From assembly GCA_965153455.1 (NCBI GenBank), contig OZ234502.1, positions 5,125,267-5,189,266 of the forward strand: 64,000 nt of DNA. The letters run 5' to 3'. A program made the translations under genes and the position numbers. Origin of the DNA: Sphagnum compactum (taxonomy: Eukaryota; Bryophyta; Sphagnopsida; Sphagnales). The notes below the pieces were generated by a model. It was not told the origin of the DNA. It saw only the letters and a list, made by a program, of their open reading frames with translations, and did no database searches. Positions within the stretch are counted from its first letter, which is position 1. Every line of letters begins with the position of its first letter. This document shows, one piece after another, positions 47,495-60,800 of this stretch.

Positions 47495-50400
47495 ATGTTA
47501 GTATATCACATGATTTCTATCCATATACTCCAAGAAATTGAATAAAGAAAATGCATACATTATTCCACATTGGGCCATTGTTGTCCAAAAGCACATGATA
47601 GTTGTTAAATTGTTAATTGACCAGTATGTTAACAAAAGTGAACTTAACCTTCATAAGTCCACCTCAAAAAGGTCATTGACACAATTCAATAAAATTTAAC
47701 CAATTTAGTCTCAAATGTTAGCACTCGAAATAAGCAACCCCATTCCACATAGACCAGAGTTACAAATCATAGTTTAAGACCAAAGACCATGTGACTACTA
47801 ACCTAAAAGAGAGTTTCTACGGGGTGATGATCTTTGCCAAAGGTTATATCAACATTGAAAATGTCAATAATAAAAAATACTTGAAAAATACCCTCTTTTT
47901 TTTGGGTAGTGACAAAGCCTATTTGAAATTTTCAACTTTTTTCCAATCACTACGTAACAACTAAGTCATACAATAGTGGTAGCTTCCATTGAAACTTCTT
48001 AGTTTGTCTATATCACTTTTATCAAACGTCTCAATTCAAATTCATTGGCTAATGACCATTTTCATTAAACATCATGCAATATTTATTATGGTTAATCTAG
48101 ACATTAATTTGTTAAGGCTAAAATTATAGTTAGTTGTACAAGTAGGAGAACCTTCTACTAGAACACAACCTACACCATCTTTTTTTTCTTGACATCCCTC
48201 CTCTAGAGACACCCAATTGCACATTATGATTCCTACATGTTGGATTGCTAAGTTGCATACACTTCACCATGATTATTGGAACAAGGTATGATTTTCAAAA
48301 GACGGCCATGATGATGTTGCTATGATGAAGGTTGTGATGATGATGAAATAGGTGTAAACAAAATATTTGCAACCTTTAGCTTCTTTTTTGGTTGTGAAAT
48401 TGAATGTTGCTCCTTCTCCTATTATCCATAGCCAATTGAATAATTCCATAGATGCAACCACCAATTGTAGGTTTTTTGAAATAGTTACACATGTACTTAA
48501 TGAAAAGGATTTTAAGGCAATAGATGTTGAGATGGTAAGTGGTTCAAATTTTATACCACTTCCTTTCCACCTCTTCAAGTTTACTATTACTTATGAGAGA
48601 TTTTGAATATTTTTGAGGACCCTTGTATTTAGGACTATGATCATGACCCTTGCATTGATTTCCTAAGGACCTTTGCAGTGATGTTCTTGATTTGATAGTC
48701 CTTGCAATGTAGATTATGTTCTGAATGGGATCAGAAGAGGTGTTCACAATGAAGAAATGGTGTAAGCATAAAATAGAATAGAAAAAAATTAAGGATTAAA
48801 GGTTAGAATCACTTTTGACTTGCATAAGTAGTGTGTTGGCACATGACAGTTTTAGAAGTTTTGGGAGTTTTTAGAGAGATTTGATGGAAGTAATTGAACA
48901 AGTGAAGATGATAGTCATATGGTGTTGCCTTTGGCACAAAGTGACGATTTGTGAGTGGAACAATGGTGGATTGCACACATGTGGTGAAGAAGTTAAGGGG
49001 AGCTTAGACTTTGGTGAAGATTTAAGGGAGGCAATGATGTGTAATAGTTATGTTCTTTGGTATTGTTGTGCACAACAAGAGTGGTGTAAGCTTAAAGTGT
49101 TGGTGTATCTTGTGGTGGACTTAGTCATGGATGACTCCTCTGCTATACTACCTTGAAATGAATTGCTTAGAATGTATTGTTGTGTTTTTATAATGAACTT
49201 GATAGGAATGTTGTGGGGTGTGATGAAAAAATTTAAGGAGTCCAAGTGTTAATGAATAAACTTGCATATGCATGCTTCAATTGAGAGGATGTCAATAAAA
49301 GTGATGCATGCATAAAGGTAATTTTAAATGGTTGTAAGGATGTGGGATTAAAGACATTTTAGTTGTAATGTAGAAACTAGTATGGGGTTTGTTCTTCCAT
49401 TGCACTATTGTTGGGAATTTTAAAAATAACAATAAACAAGAAAAATACCATTTTGTGCAAGTAAGGGATGGATTTGGACATGTATTTGTAACAATTAGGC
49501 TAATACTTAATTCTTGGGTGAATATTGGAATAGTTATGGTGAGAGGTAGAAGTGTCATTTGTTCCATTTGATGTCAATTGGGGGTGAGATTGTGGACTAT
49601 CATGAATCAATACTTCATAATATGTACTAATTGTGTACATGTAACTATTAACAATATAAGTTAATCAACTTTTTCATCATTACCTTTGTTAACATTCAGT
49701 GTAAGGTTGTTCAAAATAAGTTTGTGATAAAATGAGGCATTGCAAGTGTAACCATTTTTGAATAATATGCTCATAAGTTTTCAATTCAACTTATATTCAA
49801 TATTTTTCATATAACCTACATATTGTGATCCAATATACATTCAAAAATGACATAAAAAGTATGAATCACTTTTATCAACATTTGAAGATGAAAAAAATTT
49901 AATTTACCACTTATAACCATTTTTGAAATCATGAATAAATTGATTTTTAAAAAAATGAATCCAAATCTTTGTGGGGTTTTTTTGGGTATTAATTCAAATT
50001 GAATAATTATTATCCTTTACATAGTTTGGGACCATCATTTGGATTCATGTAAAGCATTAATTATAAAATTCACAATTCCTTCCCATATTTATTGCATAAA
50101 TATAAATTGTAAAATTAAAAAATGCCATTCAAATATGATTTTTTTGCAATGGTTGCACACCACAGCACCCTCCACTATCAACTATTTATTCCTATGCTTT
50201 TAAAAGGAAAGTTGACATGTTTGTGGCTTACCTTTAGATGCATATGTGTATGTCTATCTTGCTTGGGGATGGTAATCTCCAATATTCTTGTTTTGTTTTT
50301 TCCATCGAGATTTATATGACTACATCACATTCATTCAAATTGTTGTGTTGTTTTGGTAATGGAGATTTCTCTTTCAATTACAATCTCTCACAAATACCAT

Positions 50401-53019
50401 GTTTTTTGAAACAATGCAAGTGCTCTCTCTACTCTAGTTTTTAAAAATGAAGAGGGTTATTCTTGCAATTCAAATGTGTGGATATCCAAGATGTTTCACA
50501 ATGTTCTAGTTCAATTGTTGATTGCTAGTAGTTATGTTTGATTATTAACATGTATAAAACCTACCTCCTAGCTCATGTTATTGGCATTAAGTGATATGGT
50601 TTTCACACCACGTAATCAAATGCTACATACAAGATCACTACCCAATGTAAGCAAGATTAGACATAATCTCTTAACAAAAGAAATAACGGTCAAAACCTTA
50701 CAACTATTAATAAGCTTTTGACAAACAAAATTGAATCCCTGAAACTTTCCCTCATGTCCAATGTAAAGTTAAAGCCACATTTTCCTACTTATTAAATGCT
50801 AAAAATTGGTGAAATTTCACATGGAGTTGCTAATTTAAATAGATGAGTTTTAATTAAATATTTATATTTGGAAATATTACCCAAATCAAAATTTAAATCA
50901 ATAAATTTGAATTTTTGATACAAATATTTAAAATTAATTTACTAGCTTTTATATATTATGAAATGAGAAGACATTATAAATTTCAATGTAACTATGAAAA
51001 TAAATAATGAAATTAAAGACAAAATATATAATCAATTTCATTATGAAATTACCTAATCAAATAATAGAGTTCTAATGCACAAAATTCAAAATATGTGGGT
51101 TTCCATTTTTCATGATAACATTTTTTGTCACCATGTGAAGAGGTGGTTAGATGATATAGGTTTTAGATTGTGGTTAAGGAAGTGAAGTTCAAATATATTT
51201 GTGGGCATCTTATAATCACAAATTTGCACGATTAAATGTTTTTTATGATGATGTGAAAATAAATAATAAAAAAATATATACACATACATAAGTCATAATT
51301 TCAAAAATAATGTCGATATTTAATGGAATTTAAAAAAAATATATAAACATGTCCATAGTTCAATAATAAAAAAGAAAATTTCAATTCCCATGGTGCACTA
51401 CCATTGATGATGGAATGATGAAAATAATGAATTGAGTTTGTGAAAATACAATTTTTTTGAATGAAAATATTGGATGAAATTTGAGTGCAATAAAATAAAA
51501 ATTTGAAATTTGAATTCAAATTCTATTTAATTGATATAAAACTCTTAATGATTTTAAAAACATTTAATGAAATTCAAATTTCAAATTTCAAATTCAATTA
51601 GATTCAAATTAAATTGAAAATAATTGGTTTCAATTGAATTCAACCAAATTATGAAAATTCAATTATGAAAAGGCACATGTTAATGTCAAGTTGATGATCA
51701 TACCATTGGACACCACTATACATGTTTCACTTAATTTAGTTTCAATTATCATCATTGTTGTAATCTAATTATCTCCATAATAAAATGATTTTAAAATAAA
51801 AAAATCTTGTCATGTCAGCTAGCAATTTAGTCATCTCAATTAGAATGGACTCAATTAAGTCTTTGGCATAAATGATTGGTATGTTGTGATTGAGGTGAAT
51901 TATATAATGTCCATTATAATTGAACTTTTAGTGAAAAAACTCATGATTTATAACAATATGAAAAAAATGGTGCAATTCTTTACCATATAATGTAATAATA
52001 CCTTTCATTGCATAAATTGTCACAACAATTTGGAATTAATTAATGTTTTTTTCGGGAAATTTTGCCATTATTTTGAGCTGGCAATAGGTGGTGTGAATTT
52101 GATTCTTGGATTGGAAGGTCCAAAATGAACCCATTTTTGTGCATATGTTAGTAAATTAGGGTTAGGTGTCACTAGAAAACTTTGTAAAAATTTCCCCCTT
52201 TCACCATCGCTACAACATGAGTTTTGTAAGGTCTACAAAAAAATCACCATCACTACTGTCCTATTTGTAGAAAGTGTAAATCATTGATAGGTAAGTCATA
52301 AATTTTCATTGCACTATTTTGTTGCTTGATTCACTTTCATTGCATTTCCCATTGCAAATATTTCACACTTTGATGCTTATGTCTTTGCTTTATGTCATCA
52401 CTTTTGTTCGTGGGTGGTGGGCATTTGATCCTTTGAGTTGTAGAACTCATAGATTTGGTTGTTTATGTTTTGCAAGTTTCATTATTCATTGATGAAGATT
52501 GTTTAAGTTCTAATGATAGCCCTAGGCAATTACACCATGGTTTTGGGAAGAATTTTGAAGGAGTCAAAAGTCCTAGACTTTAGAAAGCATTGAAGGTTGA
52601 AGGTTGAATTCAACTCGACATGCATTATGATTCATGTATCATGATGGCATTGAACGATGGTGTTGACAACTTGTTGCTCTAGTTGTTGTTGCTTATGCAA
52701 TTTGTAGGTTCGAAAGCTTCAAGTCTAAAACTAAGTTCATGCAACCTTAAACCTTGCATTTTCATTTTCTTCCCTTTAAATATGAATGTTCATGAATTGT
52801 TTGTATCCTTCAGCTTTGCTTCTTGTCAATTCTCAATATTCTCAAGTGTGTTATTTCTTACAATTTTCCAATTTTGTTTTTTTGATTCTTTGAGTGCATC
52901 TTGTTTCAATTTTCAACCTTCTTGGACATGGCACCTCCAATAGCTCCTTCACACAACTTTGAACTTTGAGCTTTCTTTGGCTCTTAAGTTCCTTTTTAAA
53001 TTGTTCTTACTTCAAAAGA

Positions 53020-54200
53020 TGGTGACTACAATTGCTCTCAAAGCTCTTGTGTTGCAAAAGGACATTTTCATTGTTGTATTGAGATCTTTGATGGTGGTCT
53101 TCATCAAGATATGGAACTTTCTAACAATGTTGATGTTGATCATGTTGATGTAGCTCCTTAGATAACTATTACATATGCAACTCAAGTTGAGCTTGCTTCA
53201 CATTAGGGCAAGCCCATAAAACTTGAAGGTGATGTCAATTGGAAATTCCAAGAGATTTGGTATGTGAAGATGCCTTGGGTAGAAGATGTCTTCAATGATG
53301 TTGACTTCTTGACGACACAAAGATCTCACAAAAGGAGAAGCTACTTGTCCCAAAGTGGGACTTGTTGGAAAAACATGTTGGGAAGGGGAAAACGAAGGGG
53401 GGGTTAGACAATTTTTGATGCAAAATGTGCTCATGCAAGGAATGAGGCAAAATATGCAACTTTGAAGCACCCATTATTCATGGAACAACTTCAATCTTGT
53501 GTTGTTTTAGATCTCATCCAGTTTGTTTCAATTTCACATTGTTCAACAAGGAGAGACCATTGATTGACTTTGAAAGCTTCAAAAGCTCCTTTTGATTTTT
53601 TAAAGTTGAAGATAAACCTAAAGAAACACTAGATTGATTTAGCTGGTTGGGAGATGGCAGATTTCATCCACAACCAAGTCTTAAAGGCTTGTAAAGATGT
53701 CATGCTACATATGTTATAGTCAGAATTGATGAAGTGACTAGTGTGGACAATCAAAATTGAGTTTTAATCCATGGATGTGCATTGAAGGAGTGGTGTTAAA
53801 TTCTAGTTTTGTTGATTGTTGAACAAATTATGGATGGTTCTAATTTGGATGACCTCACAAATGTTTTTATGCGTTCTTTTATGAATCATAGAGGGATTTC
53901 AAAATGTGACATTACTAATAGGTTAGTTTCTTTTGGGGCAAATGGAGTCAATGTTTTTCAAGGGGTGCGAAATGGGGTCATAGTGAAACTTTAGTGAGAC
54001 CACATGCCATTCATTGTGGGTGTGCATTGCATAGCTCACTGCTTGGCAATTTAAACATTCTCCAATTTGCTGATAGTTGTAACATTTCAAAACCTTATGC
54101 AATCTCTATACTCCAGTTTGCCCATGGTGGCCTTTACATTGTACAACTAGATGAAGCTTTGGAAGGAAAGACTCTTCAAAGTTTGAAAGGTTGAGGTTAG
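53020..54200 (+). pseudogene. Broken hAT-like (ZNF862/DUF4371-type) transposase
   Basis: Transposase-like segments appear in order but in different frames with many stops. About 53225-53300 reads KFQEIWYVKMPWVEDVF. About 53310-53415 reads KEKLLVPKWDLLEKHVGKGK, the segment after the N-terminal zinc-finger region. 53809-53994 includes EQIMDGSNLDDLTNVFM and LVSFGANGVNVFQGVRNGV. A shift near 53994 leads to HAIHCGCALHSSL, corresponding to the HC..HR motif of the RNase H-like core in this group; the usual histidine/arginine pair is partly lost. The DGS..DNLT and FGADG...FQG patterns are typical of plant hAT-type transposases. It is non-functional and ends a few hundred bases from the 3' end of the convergent PHD gene. 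Confidence 0.65.
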
Positions 54201-54808
54201 AAACCTCAAGAACCAGAGAATGTGAAGGAACTTGTCACTTTGGTGGGTGACAAGACAGCATCATGTCACTCCCAAGAAAAAAGAAGACTGCCAGCAATGT
54301 GCCAGGTTTAGCCACAAGCCATTCTCGGGGGTGAGAGGTGTGCTGTCTGGAAGGCCTTTTAACTCCTGGGAAACACCAAATACCACTGTGGTGCTAAAGT
54401 TGTGACTGAAACCAAGGGCCTACCACCACCAACTTGGAGAAGCGAGTTACTGCAGAAAAAGAGTGCTCCGCAAGGATTTCTTCATTCCCATCTCCACAAA
54501 TACCACTACAATAGCACATATCAAGCTTCAACAATGGGACATAGCCCCCATTCCACGCATCCAATGATTTTTGTGCTGACCACAAGATACCATTGGATGT
54601 CACTGACATTCCAACAAATGCACTGTTTATTCTTAGTGGCATTTTGCCCTTTATGGTGTGGTTCCCAAAATGGTACATCGTACAAAGAAAAGTATGTTAC
54701 AAAGGATGTAAGAATTAGGCCAAATTTATCAAGGGCCTCCATGTGATCCATCCCAGTGACCACTAAACTAGTCAATGTAAGTCCTGGATATGAATGTGGA
54801 GCTACCCC
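54200..54808 (-). other. Probable 3' UTR / downstream region of the PHD gene
   Basis: Genic-composition sequence between the transposase relic and the proposed stop codon of the PHD gene. The minus-strand frames at 54394-54775 continue after the stop but show no resemblance to the PHD family and are taken as untranslated. Confidence 0.4.
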
Positions 54809-57800
54809 TCAGGGTAAATGTGAAGGGACCGAAGTAGTTAAATGTCCCTTTTCGAGTTCGTCTGGATGTGGTGCAGCCATAGTGCCCTTGACATAAACAT
54901 CAACTGGGACATATGCATACCCTTTAGGCAGCCGCATATTCTGCATTGACGCCTCAGTTGGGGTCATTAGTTTCTCTCGATGCAACTTTGTGTCTGCATG
55001 CTGTATTCCCCAAACCACATCCAACTTCTATCATCAGTCTCCTTTGGACTTGCTGATGGGTCAACAACCACCCTAATAGCTCAGAACACACCATGGGCAG
55101 CGGTCAAACAAATAGATATTCAGGAGTGAGTACCTTGTACTTCTTGTGCTTCTTTGAATGCTCCTTGGTTTCATCTCTGGCTTTTTTGTCTGCACTTTGG
55201 TCCCTCTGACTTGCAGCCATTTCTTGCATGGTGGCAAGAGATACTTCTACATTCCAAGAAATGTATCTGTGAGCAAAACAGAAAATTGGTGCTTTTCAAA
55301 AGATGGACCACAAAGTGAATCAGGACTACCTTGGGGAAATGTGACTGTATTCCCATTCATCCAAGACTGTTCAGACACCTGTGGCTGCTCCATGTCACCG
55401 AAAGCCGTCTGCCATGCACACTGCAGCTGTGACAGATACACCTCTTTGTTGCTCTGCATCACATCCCGCTGTTTTATCCCTTCTATGTCAGCTTGCATGC
55501 AACATCTTGCAACTACAAACTGTCTGGCAACTTCTTGAACACTGTCACCCACTTTTATCTATAATACAAGCATTTCTCTGTCACATCCATCACATCATCA
55601 AATTCTTGCAGACCAGGAAGGAAGGATCCAAGAGGTAGGTACCTTCAACCGTTCACGGCGGCAAATCCGTTCACAAATGAGACGCACTCTCTCAAGCTCC
55701 ACCTGAATGACAACAAATGCAAGAATCAGTACACAAAATAGCCATTGAAGTAAAGCATATAGCCCATACAAAAAAGCAGGCTGCATGAGCACACTTACAC
55801 GAATTTGTCGAAGTGTGTGCATATGATCATAACCGCTGCGCTGCTTCAATTCTGCCTGTTCAACCCAGCCACACGAAGTGGCCTTCAGCCATTTTAAGAT
55901 CTTTTGTGTGTTGAACCTTCCATTCATAGCAGTAAGAGAAACAGGTGCTGGGGAGCAGCTGATAACAATACTGCAGGGTCAAATAAGACTCTCGCCCTAT
56001 TCGGAATGTGTTCATGGTCACACCTTCGCTCTTTGTTGTGGACTGTGCTTCTCACAATATGCTCGGTAATGGACTCGACCACCTGAGCTGGCTTTGATAT
56101 TCATGAACAGCCCTGATTGCCGTGCACATGAAGGATGAAATGCACCATGACAATGACCAAAGTTGCACTGCAAAAACGGTCAATCATTCTGCCTCAGATT
56201 TGGAAAAAACATAGATTGGAAATGACTCATTTGCCAACTGGGTGACTCAGTTACCGTAACACAGGTTATCAAAACTCCTAGAAGTAAAATCTGGTTCCAA
56301 AAGCACCACCAACATCATTGACACTAATTGCAAATGCAGATCAAACTTCTCACTTCCAGCCTCACATACACATTTAAACACTGAATCTACCTAGCTTCTC
56401 AGTACTGTCACTACCTGCTCAAATCAGGTTTTCGTGAGATCACACAACTTCAAAAAGAATCTGTTAAAACAGCATCACAGAACACCCCATCAACCTGTTG
56501 TGGCTATGAACTGCTCACAGGCCATATCCTAACACGGACAATAGTCACTTACAGTCAGACAAGCTCCCTCCTGCTGATGACAAATGCTGCATAGCAATGC
56601 ATACCGCTCTGATGGCACATTTTCCTACAAGTGAACATCCAGCAATCGATGATACCATTGTCAGTGGTCCCACATACAACTAGCTTCCAAAACCTTCTCC
56701 TAAAGTAAACCATCATGCTCAGACTTACTCATTATTCTGATTCCAAACACCAGACCAGTCTCAGAAGATTGCCAAAAAAATACACTTACTGGCAGACAAC
56801 CAGAAATGGTCTGGAGTGCATCACCCAGCTCCACAGCATGCATATTTTCACAACTGATACCACAACACAGTAAACAATTTACACACAATTGACATCTGGT
56901 GAGGTAATCAACAGGTACAGGACCTACCATGCCCTGGATGGTAGCTGATTCATCTTTCCCCACTATGGTCTCAGGCATCCACTGCATCTCAAAGCATACA
57001 ACCCAAAGCATCAGATCAAACTGCTAATGGACAAGAGGCAATACAAAATCTGCAATTGGTGATACATCATCCTTCACATATGGACAGAGTTCCTGTAAGT
57101 AAAAGGATAGGAAGAACACAAACATAATCCTATCATACCACATGGTATCTCAAATAGGAGAATGACACACTACCAGTGCACAGAAAACATGCACCCAGCG
57201 ACCATCTGTGGTGCATTTCAAGGCACCCCCCTGACCAGCACAAATGGCACATTGCACCCATTGTTGAGCTTGAGCTTCCAAATCTGGTGATGTGACATTC
57301 TGATACTGCCGCTGCAATTCAGCACATGGCTGGCAGCGCCACACCCCTAAAGGAATGCATGCAATCCCATAGCAATCCTGATGAACTGCCACCTGCCAAG
57401 CATGACATGCAACCAATCAGAATTGTCCTTCCATGATGCTAGCATGAACATAATCTAGACATAAGTTTCAAAACACTCACTTTGCATTGGTCACAAGTCA
57501 CAATCTTGTTCAACCGGGATGACAGCCCATTGTGGCAAACATCACATAGAGAGGAGCCTTCCTGCAGTTGAGACTGCTGAGCTCCAGTCCTCAGCACTGC
57601 TATCCTTGTGAGCGCAGTTGGCTTTAGTGAAGTTGACTTGATCTGGGCTGCTGAGCGTGCAGAATTGGTGGGATGACCTGTTGGTTGAACAACGAGCCTG
57701 GGTGGCTTGGGCACAGGTGGCTTGAGATGCCGGAGAGAATTAGGCAATAATCCTGGGCTGGAACCAGCAATTTCCTGAGGCATTATGCCCATACCGGTAT

Positions 57801-60800
57801 CAAAAACTGAAGCATCACGTTTCACATATCCTACTCGAGGAGAAGCTGCTGCTGCTGCAGTAGCTGCTGCCACAACTGCTTGTGCCTCCTTCTCACGTTT
57901 CTCTTTGCGTCCTTGTTTCTTTGCCTCACGAGCCTGGGACAGGTAGTATTGCACAACTGCTAAATCCTGGCCATGCCTGCGTGAGACTGCACGCTCTTCT
58001 GCCACATGAGGGATCACCTTCCGAATTACCCGCTCTGCATCCACACAGACCTCCACACTTTTAACAGTGACAACGAAACATCAAAAGAGCGCTGCGAGGG
58101 GCTTCAGAGAAAATACTCAACTCTAGCAGTTGAAGACACTGACAGGATCTTCAACTCATATCTACAAGATTGCAGAGAACATTCCAGAACAATATGTAGA
58201 AGATAATAAATATGAGGTTACTTAACTCACCACAATGAACCCGATTGACTTGTGCACAACTAAGTAGCTTGTCTTGTAAAACCAGGATCTCACATTCGAT
58301 CTCATCATCTGGGACAAACTTCAAGAGACCTCCAGATTGTGCTGCTTGCAGCTGCTCCCATTGCCTTTCCAGGGATCCCCAGGTTTCCTTTGCACCTACC
58401 TCACTAACCACCACCTCCCTCTCTAACTGCTCAAGTGCATCCTCAGCAGCAATCAAATTTGCTGATAGCTCAGGGATCAAAATACAGTGCTCCAACACTG
58501 AATTGACTTTGCAGTTGAAATGATCGTCTTCACCTGAAAGAGAGATGTCTTCTGCTGTGTCACAGCTTGGTTGGTAATCTTTCAGCCTTTGATGTAGGTA
58601 AGGATGTACATGTGCTGTTGGAGCCTCTACGGTATACCTGCACACATCCCATGAACAAAAATACAAGCACAATCATGACTAAAAAGGATGAATTTGAAAT
58701 GACCTTTCTAAGTCAAATCTGAAACAAACCCGGAATCATTTATCTGCTGAAAGGACACATAGTAAGATGAGTTCATCCTTGAGGGTCAGATCCAGTGCTG
58801 TGGCAATGCAAGTGATTTATGTTATGAAGTATATCAGGCAGGCAGTTTGGTAGTGCATCTGATGCAAGCCAAGTAATATGGCATGTCAGCAGTAAACTAG
58901 GAAAGCCAGCAACAAAAGCCTCTGATGGACCAGAACAACCTCCATACTGTCAGGTCTTCATCCCAATTGCAAAGTTGCTTGACTAACATACATGGGAATC
59001 ACAAAGATGTCTCTCAACTTGCTGAAAGCATTTGCTGGATACTCTCCATGCTATTGGATACTGACTATACAATTGGAGTGATGAAGAACAAAAAGCTGTA
59101 AGAGTGACTTGACCCATGGCACTTACTCATCATTTGCATCAACCTGTCGCACTTCTGATTTGGTAGCAGGATTCTGGGAAACCTCTTCATCAGAGTCTGG
59201 GCTGTTGACACTTTGAGACGCAAAGACACGCTTGCATTCAAGCCCACTGGCCCCACAACCACCAACCTTCATGTCAATATCCTGCTGCACTTGATGTTTT
59301 GAAGTGTCCTCATAAGCCTCAAGTGCTGCATCCTGACTACAAGTTTTTGCCCCATCTTCTTTCTGTGCTCCAGAAGTTGGTAGCACTGGAGCATCCTCAT
59401 TTGGTTTAGTATCAAATTCTCCTCTTCCTGTAACTGCAGCCATTTCATCAGAGGCAACTTCCTCTGATTCCACCTCTGGCCTAGAACCCTGTGAGTTGGC
59501 ATCTGCTTGTAGTCTAACTACCTTGTTCCCATTTGCAATTGACAGTTTGCCTATGTCAGACCTGAGTGCACTCTGCCTCCGACATTTCCTTGAAATGCCT
59601 TTACCACCACTGTCAGTGACCTTGCCTTTCCGAGCACCACTCACTGTCAGATTATGGCCCAGCTCTGGAAGGTTTTTGTCCTTCTGGCTACATGGCCTGC
59701 TGACCCTGGGAGGCTCAGCAGCAGTAATCGAAATAAGGGGCTCCATAGCATCCTGTGCATCCTGCAGGGTGAAAAGTTGAAATATAGTGTAAGCAGAAAC
59801 TCAATAACTACAGATGCAACTCCAACATGTAAGTTATGTGTACCCAATTGTCCAAAACCTGGCCTGAAAAAATCAGAAGAAAGATAAAGCACCACCTTCT
59901 CGTGAGACCTCAAACTGGAGGCTTGACCTCCAACAGCAGGGCTGTCAGCAGGTGAACTGGCATGTGACTGACTGGTGCTCACCTCCCCACTCAGGATACA
60001 TAGTTGGTGCTCTTCACTACCTTTGTCAGCCCAATCTGTGAATGTTTCTGCAGTTTCAAGACCCTCTAGTGCTTCCAAGTCTCCAGTCTGACTTTTGATG
60101 CCTTCGTTGTCAAGCTCATCTGAAACAGTAGCAGCTGCCAGCTGAGAAAATCCATCTTTTCTGGGAATTGCAGTAGATGACCGACGACCATGTAAGGACA
60201 ACTTTGTTTTTGAACCGCTGCTCCTCCCACCTTCAGCCTTCTTGAAAGTGCTTTCTATAGGAGAAGAGTGGGACAACAACTTAGCATTGGTTTCTGTCCC
60301 CGATGCCATCTGCCTATTCTGCTCATTGTCCTGTTAAGCAACACCATAACAGCACATCATGAATCCTACTGTATATCCACCACAAGCACAAGACAAGCCA
60401 ACAGAAAAACATGAGAGTTTTCAAAAGGTACACTGCTGCTGGACTGTGATCACCAAAAGGTCCTCAAACCTCTCATCATTGCTACTCTTCATGGAAAAAC
60501 ACTTGCTTATGTATCCTCACTCAGCAGGTAACCATGCACTATAACACTAAGAGGCTTGCCTGTTTGAGGTGGTTGATGGACTCCACAGCATTCACACCAT
60601 CTCCACCTGGGTTTGGCACTTGACTAACACTATGGATGCCAATCCCTGACTGTTCAGCACCAATGACACAATTGCCATCTCCAGACAGTTCCAACCCTCT
60701 ACTTCCCATGACTTTTTCCACATTTCTGCTAGTCACATTTGGCTCCTGACTTTGCTCCTTATCAGGATTACGTGAAACTGCCAATGGATGCAAAACGCCA

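Larger units (their letters stand above)
45700..53010. other. AT-rich intergenic DNA
   Basis: About 7.3 kb with no supportable gene. Listed separately are a degenerate satellite (46031-46371) and a possible foldback element (47177-47494). Frames at 48273-48606, 48881-49156, 49292-49567, 50122-50444, 51301-51519 and 52683-52943 are short, without domains. Confidence 0.65.

Noticed and set aside
54394-54775. Minus-strand frames after the PHD stop as further PHD exons
   Set aside because: No resemblance to the family and no need for them: the conserved RLPKGYAYVPVD motif is followed by a natural stop within about 30 codons, as is usual for the C-terminus of this family.
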